The notes below the pieces were generated by a model that made no database searches, was not told the DNA's origin, and saw nothing but the letters and a program-made list of their open reading frames with translations. A stretch of DNA of 64,000 nt, taken from assembly GCA_944391345.1 (NCBI GenBank), contig CALXTE010000005.1:1-64000 (forward strand), in the 5' to 3' direction. The stretch's first letter is position 1. Each line of letters begins with the position of its first letter. Below, piece by piece: positions 43,948 to 53,233 of this stretch. This stretch comes from an uncultured Alphaproteobacteria bacterium. GTDB taxonomy: Bacteria > Pseudomonadota > Alphaproteobacteria > RF32 > CAG-239. The translations under genes and the position numbers were made by a program.

Positions 43948-45723
43948 TTATTTATACAGCTCGGGAAGAGGTTTTTCCTCTTGGTGGGAATGAGGCTTTG
44001 TCTTGCGGACTTTTTCAAAAATTGACAAGAAATTGCTGTTATCCCAAATCAAGGTTTCTTTACCGTACAAGCAAGAAGACAGCTTATCAAGTTCGCTCTT
44101 AAATGCCGCATTATGACTATGCGCGGCAATGTCGTTGAGGTTTGAAATTGCCGGATTTTGATAAGTTTCTTTAGCCCAAGCAATGAGGCTATCACGAAGG
44201 TTTTTAAGGTCTTTTTCTTTGGCATATTTGATGACGGCTTTATCAAAGTTTTTCAAACTTTCGCCGCTTTGCTGATAGGTTTTCTTCGCACGGAAAAAGG
44301 CAAAAATCAAAACTCCGAGGAACAAACCGGCACCAAAGGCGGTTAACGCCGCCACACGCCAATCCGGCTGATCGTTAGCAACCGGGGCATTTTTAGCCGG
44401 AGTATCATTAACAGCCGCCGTTGTTGGAGCAGAAATGCTCGGTTGTTCAACAATTTCTTCTTCCTGTGGGATAGCACTGGGGTCTGCGGCAACTGAAATC
44501 GTCATCTCCGGCAAAGACGCCGTTTCGACTTGCTGGGTCTTGATATTAAACCATTTGACACTGACTTCCGGAATGGTTACATTTCCACTTTTTGAAGGAA
44601 TATAAACATTTGAAATCAGGCGATAAGACACGATTTTGCCGTTTTCGATTTTAACCTCGCTAAGCGGCTTTTCAGGATATTGCTTAAGTGAGCCACTGTC
44701 GATAAATTTGATGTTTGGCAGTTGGGCATCCATAACACCGACGGCTTTGATATAAATATTGCGGGTAACGGCTTTTCCGACCTTAAATTTCGGCGGATTA
44801 GGCTTCCATTCAGAATAGAGCTCTAAACTTTCGGCCGGAACCCACCAGCCGCCTTGTGCCGCTGCCGGAACAGGTTTTACCGAAATTTTCATCGGATCCG
44901 TTCGCAAAGAAACAACATTTTTTGTGGCAAAAATGTCTGCTAAATCAGGGTCAAGCGCGCTGATTTTGAAAGCACCGAAACTTTCAAAGATTTTTTGCAT
45001 CGGGTCGCCGCCTTGAGATAAATAATATCCTTCAACCGCAATCTCGGGCACATCCAGCTCTCCGCTTTTTTGCGGGAAGAGAGCCATTTTGATTTTTATA
45101 ACCCGAACATCTTGGCCGCCGATTTTGACCGTTTCGAGCTCCGGCTCGCCCAAAGACTGAATCACCCAGTTGTTTTCGTCATTAACCAAAGGCACAATTC
45201 TATCAATTTGCAAACCGCCGGTGTCATAAATCTTAAGGGTTAGATTAACTTCTTGTTGCACAAAGGGATTTTTGTTATCAATCTCGGCTTCAACCGCATA
45301 ACGCGGGGCATGAGCAGCTTGCGCATTTTGCTCATTTTGTTTTTTGATATTTTCGGGGCTGGCGGGCAAAACCTCTAAGCTCAGAGGCTGACTCTTAAGT
45401 GAACCTAAAGCAAGGGGTGGAATAGTCATTTGGCCGGAGGATTTTGGCATAAGCTGGACTTTCCACTCGCGATTTTGTGAGATTTTTCCGTTAATATAAT
45501 TATGCTGATAAGCATTGCTGACCGAAAAAATGTTAAAATCTTTATCCAGCGGTGCAAAATCCGGCAGTTCATTGGTTTGGGCGCCGTCATAACTCAATGT
45601 AAGGGTTACGGCCTCGCCTTGTATAATCTGATTTTTATTAAGTGTGGCTTTAAGCTCTGCGGCATCGGCCAAAGAGCACAAGCCGACAAGTAAGACAATA
45701 AGCAAAAGGACAAGTCTTTTCAT
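43948..45723 (-). CDS. batD: Aerotolerance protein BatD
   Basis: 591 residues: signal peptide (VLLLIVLLVGLCSLADA), several beta-sandwich repeats (LKATLNKNQIIQGEAVTLTLSY; VPLVNDENNWV; FPQKSGELDVPEIAVEGYYL), a single membrane segment near residue 460 (LTAFGAGLFLGVLIFAFF), and a cytoplasmic helical tail. Matches the BatD/oxygen-tolerance family. Part of an envelope complex with the VWA proteins encoded upstream. A GGAGATT site lies before its ATG. Confidence 0.9.
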   Translation of the reverse strand: MKRLVLLLIVLLVGLCSLADAAELKATLNKNQIIQGEAVTLTLSYDGAQTNELPDFAPLDKDFNIFSVSNAYQHNYINGKISQNREWKVQLMPKSSGQMTIPPLALGSLKSQPLSLEVLPASPENIKKQNEQNAQAAHAPRYAVEAEIDNKNPFVQQEVNLTLKIYDTGGLQIDRIVPLVNDENNWVIQSLGEPELETVKIGGQDVRVIKIKMALFPQKSGELDVPEIAVEGYYLSQGGDPMQKIFESFGAFKISALDPDLADIFATKNVVSLRTDPMKISVKPVPAAAQGGWWVPAESLELYSEWKPNPPKFKVGKAVTRNIYIKAVGVMDAQLPNIKFIDSGSLKQYPEKPLSEVKIENGKIVSYRLISNVYIPSKSGNVTIPEVSVKWFNIKTQQVETASLPEMTISVAADPSAIPQEEEIVEQPSISAPTTAAVNDTPAKNAPVANDQPDWRVAALTAFGAGLFLGVLIFAFFRAKKTYQQSGESLKNFDKAVIKYAKEKDLKNLRDSLIAWAKETYQNPAISNLNDIAAHSHNAAFKSELDKLSSCLYGKETLIWDNSNFLSIFEKVRKTKPHSHQEEKPLPELYK

Positions 45724-45726
45724 TTG

Positions 45727-47439
45727 CTAATCTCCATATCTGTTTTTTTGATATTCCTTAAATATAAAAGCGCGCAATAACCCTCCCGGATCTTCGGGAA
45801 TCTCACGATATTGTTGTTCGCGCGCTTGAATTTGTTCGTTATATTCTTTTTCATCATCTTGATTTTGCGGCAGAGGCTGCGGTTTTGGTTGTTGCTGCGC
45901 CTGTTGCTCGGTATCATCAGCTTTTTGATTATCAAGAGGTTGTTGCTGTTGGTTCTGTTGTTCTTCAGAATCTTGCGGCTTATCTTCTTGAGAATCCTGA
46001 TTTTGATTTTGTTGATTCTGCTGCTGTTGGTCTTGGTTTTGTTCCTGATTTTGGTCAGCATTGTTTTGCTGCTGATTTTGTTCTTGCTGTTGCTGGTTCT
46101 GCTGTTGGTCTTGTTTGTCCTGATTCTGATCTTGATTTTGGCTCTGTTGCTGAGAGTTGTTTTGCTGTTGTTGCTTCAGATACTCAAGATTAAACTTTGC
46201 GTCTTCATGATTCGGATTGTTTTTCAAGACTTCTTCATATTTTTTGATAGCCTCGTCGATTTTGCCGCTTTTGGCCAGCGCATTGCCCTGATTATAAAGA
46301 GCCTCTGGGCCTTGACTTTGATTAAAGGCGGCAAGAGCTTTTTGATAATCTCCGGATTTATAAAGACTTGAGGCCTTCCAGTCAATATCCTTAAACTTTT
46401 GAGCCGCGGTTGCGTAGTCTTGCCGATTAAAAGCCTTCATCCCCTCTTGATTGTCATTTAAGAAAAATCCGGCAGAGGCGGGAGCAACGCAAGAGAGCAT
46501 AAAGACTAAAATCAACACGCCCTTGCGGAAAAAGTACAAACAGCACAAAAGTGGGATAAAGCACAGATAATAACCATAATCCAGCCAAATGGCACGCTTG
46601 TTGTCCGATGTTTTTAATTCATCGGAGCGCTCGGCCTCAAACAAAGAGATAAAGGCGGATATATCACGGTCATTAGCCGAGATTTTTTGATAAATGCCGC
46701 CGCCTCTTTGCGCAAGCTCTTTAAGAATAGAAATATTATCGGCGCTAATGGCCAAGGCTGAAACCTTATAACCTTCGGTTTTGGCTTTTTCTGCGGCATT
46801 AAGGGCAAGCGCAGTGTCTTGTCCGCCGCTTCCGGCAAAGATTATGATATTTCCTTGCGCGAAGCCGGCTTCGGACAGTTTTTGGGCGGCAAAAGCTATG
46901 GCTCGGTCAAGGCGGCTGCCGTTGATGGGCATAATCTTGCGGTCTACCTCAGGCAAAAGATTGATAATAAGTTGGGCGTCATCGGTAATCGGCGTAATCA
47001 TAAAGGGCTCGCCGCTGTAAACAATCAAACCAACCTGCTGTGTTTTAAGCTGTTCCAATAGGTCCGTAATTTTAAATTTTGCACGCGCCAAACGATTGGG
47101 GGTGATGTCGGTTTTGCTAATATCAGAAGACAAATCCAGAACCAGCATCACCGGATTTTGCGGAGCTAAAGAAGGAATCTCGATTTTGTTCCATGATGGA
47201 CCGGCAAGGGCTAAAATCGCCACAATCGAACCAATAAACGCCAAAACAGAAACAAAACGGCGCTGCTTGGAGCTGCCCTTAATCAGCAAGAAGTTAAGCA
47301 GCTTTTTATCGCAAACCTTAACCCAACTGGATAAGGACTGTCCGCCATGAGAAAACTTAAACATCAAAATCAGCGGCAGGATAAGAGCCAGCAACCACCA
47401 TGGGCGCAGAAAATGAAAATTATTCAAAAATTCATTCAT
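45727..47439 (-). CDS. BatB-BatC fusion: VWA membrane protein with TPR and Gln-rich tail
   Basis: 570 residues: two N-terminal membrane segments, a VWA domain (residues about 90-280; VMLVLDLSSDISKTD is the altered MIDAS motif, with DLSSD replacing DxSxS), a third membrane segment, a TPR unit (EALYNQGNALAKSGKIDEAIKKYEEVL) and a low-complexity tail of about 100 residues dominated by Gln, Asn and Asp. In other bacteria BatB and BatC are separate genes. Its stop lies 3 nt before batD. Confidence 0.88.
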   Translation of the reverse strand: MNEFLNNFHFLRPWWLLALILPLILMFKFSHGGQSLSSWVKVCDKKLLNFLLIKGSSKQRRFVSVLAFIGSIVAILALAGPSWNKIEIPSLAPQNPVMLVLDLSSDISKTDITPNRLARAKFKITDLLEQLKTQQVGLIVYSGEPFMITPITDDAQLIINLLPEVDRKIMPINGSRLDRAIAFAAQKLSEAGFAQGNIIIFAGSGGQDTALALNAAEKAKTEGYKVSALAISADNISILKELAQRGGGIYQKISANDRDISAFISLFEAERSDELKTSDNKRAIWLDYGYYLCFIPLLCCLYFFRKGVLILVFMLSCVAPASAGFFLNDNQEGMKAFNRQDYATAAQKFKDIDWKASSLYKSGDYQKALAAFNQSQGPEALYNQGNALAKSGKIDEAIKKYEEVLKNNPNHEDAKFNLEYLKQQQQNNSQQQSQNQDQNQDKQDQQQNQQQQEQNQQQNNADQNQEQNQDQQQQNQQNQNQDSQEDKPQDSEEQQNQQQQPLDNQKADDTEQQAQQQPKPQPLPQNQDDEKEYNEQIQAREQQYREIPEDPGGLLRAFIFKEYQKNRYGD

Positions 47440-47442
47440 GAC

Positions 47443-48450
47443 TTACTCCCTCCGTCTTTGCCAAAAGAACAAGAACAGGCTCAACAACAAGGCGGCAGAA
47501 AGCGGAATATAAAAGCGCTCTTGCACATCTCGCACAAATTTTGCCTCATTTTCATTGGCTTCGAGCTTATCAATTTCGGCATAAATTTTTTCAAGGCTTT
47601 GCGTATTTTTGGCTCTGAAATATGAGCCCTGAGTTTCTTTGGCAATTTGCGCAAGGCTTTCTTCATCAAGGCCGGAAGGCATGCTTAAATTAATCCCAAA
47701 TATAGAGTTTATCAGGCTTTTTTCAGCGCCGACGCCAATGGTATAGATTTTTACATTTTCATCTTTTGCGAGCTTAATGGCTTGGGCGAGGGAAAGGCGG
47801 CCGCTGTTGTTTTCGCCATCGGTTAAAAGGATGATGACTTTTTTATCAAGGTTTGAGCTGGAACGCAGCGATTTGAGCGAGGCACCAATCGCGTCACCGA
47901 TAGAGGTTGAATTTCCGGCCATACCGGCATCGGTGGCAAGCAAAATTTCTTCAACGGATTTTTTATCATAAGTAATCGGAGCCTGAACATAAGCAAGCGA
48001 GCCGAACAAAACCAAGCCTATGCGGTCATCGACACGTTTGCGGATAAAGTCCGTGGCTGTTTTTTTAACGGCGGTTAAGCGGTCAACGCGGTTATTTCCC
48101 AGTACAAAATCTTGCTCTAACATTGAGGTTGAAATATCAACCACAAGAAGAATATCGCGGCTCATGGCTGGTAAGCGCACCGGCTTTCCGACCCAAAGCG
48201 GACGTGCAACCGCCGTGACCAGCAAAGCCCAAATTAAAAACAGCACGATTTTATTCAGCGGGCTTTTTTTGATGGTGGGGGCTGCGGTGTTCCATATCCC
48301 GCCGGCCTTAAGATTAATACGCTCAATATCTTTTAGAAACGGAACACGCAAAGCGTCGCCATGCAGGCCGCGCACGGCAGGCAGAATCGCCCGAAAAACA
48401 AAAGGCAACAACAATAGCCAAAACATTTGAGGATAAGCGAAATGGTTCAT
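47443..48450 (-). CDS. batA: Aerotolerance protein BatA (VWA membrane protein)
   Basis: 335 residues from ATG 48450, preceded by GGAGAAAATCT. N-terminal membrane segments (FWLLLLPFVFRAI, NKIVLFLIWALLVTAVA), a VWA domain with an intact MIDAS motif (LVVDISTSMLEQDF; LLTDGENNSGR), and a C-terminal membrane segment (LSAALLLSLFLFFW). BatA and BatB interact in the inner membrane in species studied. Start overlaps the DUF4381 stop (ATGA). Confidence 0.92.
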   Translation of the reverse strand: MNHFAYPQMFWLLLLPFVFRAILPAVRGLHGDALRVPFLKDIERINLKAGGIWNTAAPTIKKSPLNKIVLFLIWALLVTAVARPLWVGKPVRLPAMSRDILLVVDISTSMLEQDFVLGNNRVDRLTAVKKTATDFIRKRVDDRIGLVLFGSLAYVQAPITYDKKSVEEILLATDAGMAGNSTSIGDAIGASLKSLRSSSNLDKKVIILLTDGENNSGRLSLAQAIKLAKDENVKIYTIGVGAEKSLINSIFGINLSMPSGLDEESLAQIAKETQGSYFRAKNTQSLEKIYAEIDKLEANENEAKFVRDVQERFYIPLSAALLLSLFLFFWQRRRE

Positions 48451-48899
48451 AGATTTTCTCCTATCCACTCACGACAAAAATCACGAAGTTGAGCCACATC
48501 CTCACCGCTAAAATCAGGAGATGAGGGCTTAATATAAGGGGCATTGATAAGGAGTTTTGCGGTTTGCCCCATAATTTTTTTCTTGCTATGCTGATTAAGA
48601 AAGTCAATCCAATTTTGACCAAACAAAGCCGTTGCCTGTGGAAATTTAAGCACACAGATTCGTCGCAACAGATTAGACATCTGTACCGCCGATTCGATAT
48701 TGTTCTGCGGATAAGCGCTAAGCAAACGGAAGGCATAGCGTTTTTTACTTTTGCGGCGCAAGATTAAAAAGCCACGCCACAAAAGCCAAAGCCCGATAAG
48801 GGCAAGGATAAGTACATACCACCCATAAGCCAATGGAAAAGCGGAAACGCCTTCGCTCGGCAAATGAATATCTCTTAATTCCGGCAGATTATCCGGCAT
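48447..48899 (-). CDS. DUF4381 membrane protein of the bat operon
   Basis: 150 residues with one membrane segment (YGWYVLILALIGLWLLWRGFLIL) and a cytoplasmic helical part (LSAYPQNNIESAVQMSNLLRRICVLKFP), typical of DUF4381. The ATG at 48899 is preferred to 48905 because GGAG lies 7 nt upstream. First gene of the operon DUF4381-batA-batBC-batD. The MoxR ATPase and DUF58 genes that normally precede it are absent here. Confidence 0.85.
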   Translation of the reverse strand: MPDNLPELRDIHLPSEGVSAFPLAYGWYVLILALIGLWLLWRGFLILRRKSKKRYAFRLLSAYPQNNIESAVQMSNLLRRICVLKFPQATALFGQNWIDFLNQHSKKKIMGQTAKLLINAPYIKPSSPDFSGEDVAQLRDFCREWIGENL

Positions 48900-48982
48900 A
48901 GTCATTCTCCAAATAAAACCCTGAAAATAAATTTAAGACTTTTTTGAACAAATATCAACACCGGAATGAGATAAGCCAAAAC

Positions 48983-49013
48983 AAAAAAGCACGATTTCCC
49001 AAGAACCGTGCTT
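48983..49013 (-). terminator. Intrinsic terminator of tyrS
   Basis: On the minus strand AAGCACG / CGTGCTT stem followed by TTTTTT, 24 nt after the tyrS stop. Confidence 0.75.
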
Positions 49014-49036
49014 AAACATAGGACATCAAAGCCAAA

Positions 49037-50296
49037 TTAAGAAGCTTGCTTAATCAAGCCGTGTTTCTTTTTGCCCTGAGAAAGCTTGACTTGTCCATTG
49101 ATAATATCTGCGGCCGAAAGTTTGTAGTTTTCATCAACAATCGGTGCGTCATTAAGCTTTAATCCGGCTTGTTTGATAAGGCGGCGGGCTTCGCCTTTGC
49201 TTGCAACAAAACCAAGTTGTAAAAATGCGTCAATAACCGGCAGACCTTCAATAGAGGGCACATCTATCGTCGGTAAATTTCCGCCGGCCTCGCCTTGTTC
49301 AAAAGTTTGAACCGCGGTGTCTTGCGCGGCGATAGCCTCAGCCTCGCCACGGCAAATCTTAGTAGCCTCAAAGGCAAGAATTTTCTTCGCCTCGTTGATC
49401 TCTTTGTCTTTCAAGGCCTCCAGACGACGAACCTCGTCCATCGGTAAATCTGTATAAATCCGCAAGCATTTTCCAACCTCGGCGTCTCCGATATTGCGGA
49501 AGTATTGATAATAGTCATAAGATGAGAGTTTTTCTTCGTTAATCCAAACGGCGTTGCCTTCGGATTTGCCCATTTTTTTGCCGTTTGAATCGGTGATAAT
49601 CGGGCTGGTAAAGCCAAAAAGCTCAACATCATATTTACGACGGCCAAGCTCTGTTCCGGAAGTAATATTGCCCCATTGGTCAGAACCGGCAATTTGCGCG
49701 CGGCAGCCATAAGTCTTATAAAGCTGGCAAAAATCATAGCCTTGGAGCAACATATAGTTAAATTCCAAAAAGCTCATCGGCTGTTCACGTTCCAGACGGG
49801 TTTTAACGCTGTCCATGGTCAACATGCGGTTGACGGAATAATAAGTTCCGATATCACGCAAAAAAGACAGATAGTTAATGTCTTTGAACCAATCCCAGTT
49901 ATCAACCATCTGGGCATCCGTTGCGCCGTCGCCAAATTTTAAAAACTTTGAAAAAGACTTTTTCAAGCCTTTGATATTATGCTGAAGTGTTTCTTCATCA
50001 AGAAAAGGACGAAGTTTGTCTTTGCCCGAAGGATCGCCGATTCTGGCGGTGGCGCCGCCGACAAGCGTTAATGGTTTATGTCCGCATTTTTGGAACCAGC
50101 GCATCATCATCAAAGGCACAATATGCCCGACATGCAGGCTGTCACCGGTCGGGTCAGAGCCCAAATACCCTACGGCCGGCTTTCCTGATTTTTCGCATTC
50201 GTACAAATAGGCATCAAACCCGTCGTCATTCGTACATTGATTATAAAAGCCGCGCTCAAGCATAATGTTGAGAAAAAGGGATTTAAAATTGCTCAT
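49037..50296 (-). CDS. tyrS: Tyrosyl-tRNA synthetase
   Basis: 419 residues, class I synthetase charging tRNA-Tyr. HIGH-type motif DPTGDSLHVGHIVPLM and KMSKS-type KKMGKSEGNAVW are present, with an S4-like RNA-binding domain at the C-terminus (ASKGEARRLIKQAGLKLND). AAGGAAAGG precedes ATG 50296. Monocistronic. Confidence 0.96.
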   Translation of the reverse strand: MSNFKSLFLNIMLERGFYNQCTNDDGFDAYLYECEKSGKPAVGYLGSDPTGDSLHVGHIVPLMMMRWFQKCGHKPLTLVGGATARIGDPSGKDKLRPFLDEETLQHNIKGLKKSFSKFLKFGDGATDAQMVDNWDWFKDINYLSFLRDIGTYYSVNRMLTMDSVKTRLEREQPMSFLEFNYMLLQGYDFCQLYKTYGCRAQIAGSDQWGNITSGTELGRRKYDVELFGFTSPIITDSNGKKMGKSEGNAVWINEEKLSSYDYYQYFRNIGDAEVGKCLRIYTDLPMDEVRRLEALKDKEINEAKKILAFEATKICRGEAEAIAAQDTAVQTFEQGEAGGNLPTIDVPSIEGLPVIDAFLQLGFVASKGEARRLIKQAGLKLNDAPIVDENYKLSAADIINGQVKLSQGKKKHGLIKQAS

Positions 50297-50386
50297 TTTT
50301 CCTTTCCTTAAAATGATTTAATTAAACAAGTCTTAAGGATAATAACATATAAATAAAATAACGCAATAAGGGAGATGAACTTTTTT

Positions 50387-51496
50387 ATGGATAATATCAA
50401 AAAGCTTCGCGCAATAGGGTTGATGAGCGGAACCTCGCTGGACGGGGTGGATATTGCGCTGATTGAAACAGACGGGATTGATGTCTATGACTTTGGTCGG
50501 GCTTATACCGTTCCTTATGACGAAAACTTGCAGGAGCAAATACGCTCAATTTTGGGGCTTAAACCCGACACGGCGGAAAATGCCGCTAAAATAAGTCTGG
50601 TCGAAAATTCTTTAACAGCCTTTCATGCCGGTGTGGTTAAAGAGTTTTTGGAAGGAGAAGATGAGCCTGTTGATATTATCGGCTTTCATGGGCATACAAT
50701 TCATCACGAACCCGAAAATCACTATACTCATCAAATCGGTGACGGGCAGCTTTTGGCCGATTTAACCGGCATAAAAGTGGTCAACCGCTTTCGTAATGCC
50801 GATGTTTTGGCCGGTGGCCAAGGGGCGCCGCTGGTGCCGGTTTTTCATGAAGCTCTGTGCGCCGAATATGAAAAACCGATTGCCGTATTGAATATCGGCG
50901 GGGTTTCTAATATCACTTGGATTGGCGCAACCGGCGAGATGATTGCCTTTGATACCGGCCCCGGAAATGCGCCGGTTAATGACTGGGTGCGCAAGCATGC
51001 CGGCATGCATATGGATTATAACGGTAAATTGGCCATAAGCGGCAAGATAAATGAGCCGATTCTGAACTCTTTAATGAAGCACAAATATTTTGCTAAATAT
51101 CCGCCCAAATCCATTGACCGCAATATATTTAATGAAAAACTGGAACATCTGGAAGGCTTGTCGCTCGAAGACGGAGCGGCCACTGCCACCGCCTTTGCCG
51201 CTGAAGCCATCAGCTATTCAGTCAGCTTTTTCTTGCCCGAACCACCGAAAAAAATCATTGTCAGCGGCGGTGGGGCCAATAACCCGACCTTAATCAGATT
51301 TATCCGTCAGCGGCTGCCAAAAATAGAAATAGAAACCGCCAAAGAGGTGGGCTGGAATGTGGATGCGATTGAGGCGCAAGCCTTCGCTTATCTGGCGGTT
51401 AGGAGTTATTTTGGGCTGCCGATTACCTTCCCCGGAACAACCGGCGTGAAAGAACCCTTATCCGGCGGCGAACTCCATCTGCCCCACAACGCATAA
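50387..51496 (+). CDS. anmK: Anhydro-N-acetylmuramic acid kinase
   Basis: 369 residues from ATG 50387 (the upstream ATG at 50375 touches the GGGAG site). Phosphorylates and cleaves 1,6-anhydro-MurNAc to MurNAc-6-P during cell-wall recycling. Motifs: LMSGTSLDGVDIAL, GFHGHTIHHEP, NIGGVSNITWIG, FDTGPGNAPVNDW and VSGGGANNPTLIRF. Divergent from tyrS. Confidence 0.95.
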   Translation: MDNIKKLRAIGLMSGTSLDGVDIALIETDGIDVYDFGRAYTVPYDENLQEQIRSILGLKPDTAENAAKISLVENSLTAFHAGVVKEFLEGEDEPVDIIGFHGHTIHHEPENHYTHQIGDGQLLADLTGIKVVNRFRNADVLAGGQGAPLVPVFHEALCAEYEKPIAVLNIGGVSNITWIGATGEMIAFDTGPGNAPVNDWVRKHAGMHMDYNGKLAISGKINEPILNSLMKHKYFAKYPPKSIDRNIFNEKLEHLEGLSLEDGAATATAFAAEAISYSVSFFLPEPPKKIIVSGGGANNPTLIRFIRQRLPKIEIETAKEVGWNVDAIEAQAFAYLAVRSYFGLPITFPGTTGVKEPLSGGELHLPHNA

Positions 51497-51570
51497 AAGC
51501 TTGACAAATCAACTTTTGCGTGAATTAATAGGGATGCAAATATATTATTAACCCTTAAATTATTTCGTGT

Positions 51571-52020
51571 ATGAAAACAAAAATTATTATGATTATGTTG
51601 AGCTTGGGACTTTTTTTGAGCCTCGGGCTTAAGGCGCAGACCACCAGTTATCTTATCAAACGTGAAACCAAGCCTTATGCCATTATGATTGACAAAGGCA
51701 TTGCCGAAGAGTTCACCTTTGAAAATCAACTGAATGTCGGGTTTAAGAACCAGATTATCTTTTATCCCGAAAGTGACAATATTCATATTTTGATATTCAC
51801 CTTAAACGATGGCGAGTTTATCAAAATCAGGCGTAATGTCAAAAGTGAAAAATGTGAAATATCCTGTAGTCGCGACGTTCCGAAACAGCCGGTTAAAAAT
51901 CAATTGAGCGGTTATTATGTTTATTATCGCAACAGCGGAAAGTCGGTTTGGGTTGACTACAAAGACAAAAACAAAAAATGTCGCCAATATAGGATATACA
52001 TGGTTCAGAAAAAGAAATAG
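51571..52020 (+). CDS. Hypothetical exported protein
   Basis: 149 residues with a signal peptide (IIMIMLSLGLFLSLGLKAQ) and a beta-rich basic mature part with Cys in CEISCS. The ATG at 51571 lacks a Shine-Dalgarno site, unlike its neighbours. A possible promoter is TTGACA (51501-51506) with a -10 near 51524-51530. Strong terminator follows. Not recognised. Confidence 0.65.
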   Translation: MKTKIIMIMLSLGLFLSLGLKAQTTSYLIKRETKPYAIMIDKGIAEEFTFENQLNVGFKNQIIFYPESDNIHILIFTLNDGEFIKIRRNVKSEKCEISCSRDVPKQPVKNQLSGYYVYYRNSGKSVWVDYKDKNKKCRQYRIYMVQKKK

Positions 52021-52021
52021 C

Positions 52022-52056
52022 AAAAAAGCTTCCGACCAGTTCGGAAGCTTTTTTGG
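52022..52056. terminator. Strong bidirectional terminator
   Basis: Stem AAAAAAGCTTCCGA / TCGGAAGCTTTTTT with a short loop, between two convergent genes. Confidence 0.85.
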
Positions 52057-52063
52057 AAACAGA

Positions 52064-52351
52064 TTAGTGCCTTTTGTTTTTGTATTTTATGTAAGCCACG
52101 GCTAAGGCAAAAACAATCGCGTAAAAAGCACAAATAAGCAAAAGGTAAAGCAGCGGAAACCACATTCCGGAAATCTGAGCCAACCACAAGCTGATGCCGG
52201 AAATGCTGAATGCAATAAACAGCAAACAACAGGCCGCCATAATGCGAATTCCGTTCCAGACGGAACGCCTCTTACTTCGACGAATGTCGTAAAACAACAC
52301 ACCTGCGGCAAGTAAAATCAATACCGCCGAAAAAATAATATGTTCCACCAT
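52064..52351 (-). CDS. Small membrane protein
   Basis: 95 residues with three predicted membrane segments (IIFSAVLILLAAGVLFYD, IMAACCLLFIAFSISG, PLLYLLLICAFYAIVFALAVAY) and a basic C-terminus. No clear ribosome site before the ATG at 52351. Not recognised. Confidence 0.6.
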   Translation of the reverse strand: MVEHIIFSAVLILLAAGVLFYDIRRSKRRSVWNGIRIMAACCLLFIAFSISGISLWLAQISGMWFPLLYLLLICAFYAIVFALAVAYIKYKNKRH

Positions 52352-52438
52352 AATAAATATAATAAAAATAAAATGCTAAGCCGTTTCTATCATATGATTC
52401 AAAATTGAGTCAAGAAAGAAAAAACTTAATTATTACAA

Positions 52439-53212
52439 TCATACTTCTGGTACATTAGGATATCCGCATTGTGAGCCACCTGATGGTCGAGTGCCTGCTA
52501 TGCAGGAATCATGGCAATCATCCCAATAATAGCCGCTTTTGCACTTACAAGATCGATACTTACCCCCACAACTCGAGCCAGAACCACCATCCTCATTTGC
52601 TCCTGTACAAGAATATTTATAACTGGATGAACAAACACAATCACCGCTGCTCCAAGTATAAGGAGAAGAACAGGAGCAAGATGTATATTTTCCGCCACAA
52701 GCAGTTCCAACTGGACTTTCATAAGCGCCCGTGCAAGAATATTGATAACTACTGGAGCAATTTGATTTGCATTTTCCGCTACTCCATATATAATTACTGG
52801 AACAATTGCATTTTGCATATTTATTATCACAATCCGTTCCATTACCACCGGAATATCCGGTTCCCGTACAAGTATATTTGTATTTTGTCGGGCAGCTACA
52901 AGCTGTTCCGCTCCAAGTATAAGGAGAAGTACATTTGCAAGACTTATATTTATTTTCACAAGAATCGCCACTACCGGCAGAATATCCGGTTCCAACACAA
53001 GAATACAGGAATCCGTTATCTGCACATACCATTTCAGCATCTGTCAAACAAGCCCATTTATCGCCCCAAGGGCATTTGACACCACCGTTTGGACAAGATG
53101 ATTCCGTATAGCCCAAGCTTTCGCAATCAGGGGAAGACGTGCAAGTTGTTTGTGCAACCGTTGACAACGGAAATAATACAACAGCGCTTGTCATTAATAT
53201 AATTTTTCTCAT
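52439..53212 (-). CDS. Secreted Cys-rich repeat protein
   Basis: 257 residues: signal peptide (ILMTSAVVLFPLSTVAQ), the LGY...GGVKCPWGDKWAC module shared with the 444 gene, then four tandem repeats of about 40 residues of the form YxYxCxGxxxxxGxxCxxKYxxCxCxxxYxW (for example YKYTCTGTGYSGGNGTDC). Most Cys are paired within repeats, suggesting disulfide-bonded extracellular modules. Immediately downstream of its paralogous neighbour at 53234-54262. Function unknown; surface adhesion or shielding is a guess. Confidence 0.8.
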   Translation of the reverse strand: MRKIILMTSAVVLFPLSTVAQTTCTSSPDCESLGYTESSCPNGGVKCPWGDKWACLTDAEMVCADNGFLYSCVGTGYSAGSGDSCENKYKSCKCTSPYTWSGTACSCPTKYKYTCTGTGYSGGNGTDCDNKYAKCNCSSNYIWSSGKCKSNCSSSYQYSCTGAYESPVGTACGGKYTSCSCSSPYTWSSGDCVCSSSYKYSCTGANEDGGSGSSCGGKYRSCKCKSGYYWDDCHDSCIAGTRPSGGSQCGYPNVPEV

Positions 53213-53233
53213 TTTGTTTCTCCTTTTTAAAAA

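Noticed and set aside
45811..46371. Long plus-strand ORFs opposite the Gln-rich tail of BatB
   Set aside because: Leu/Ile-rich translations are mirror products of the CAG/CAA-type low-complexity coding strand; no ribosome site or domain.
52471..53079. 202-residue plus-strand ORF opposite the Cys-rich repeat gene
   Set aside because: His/Tyr-rich translation mirrors the repeat of the minus-strand secreted protein and lacks a start context.
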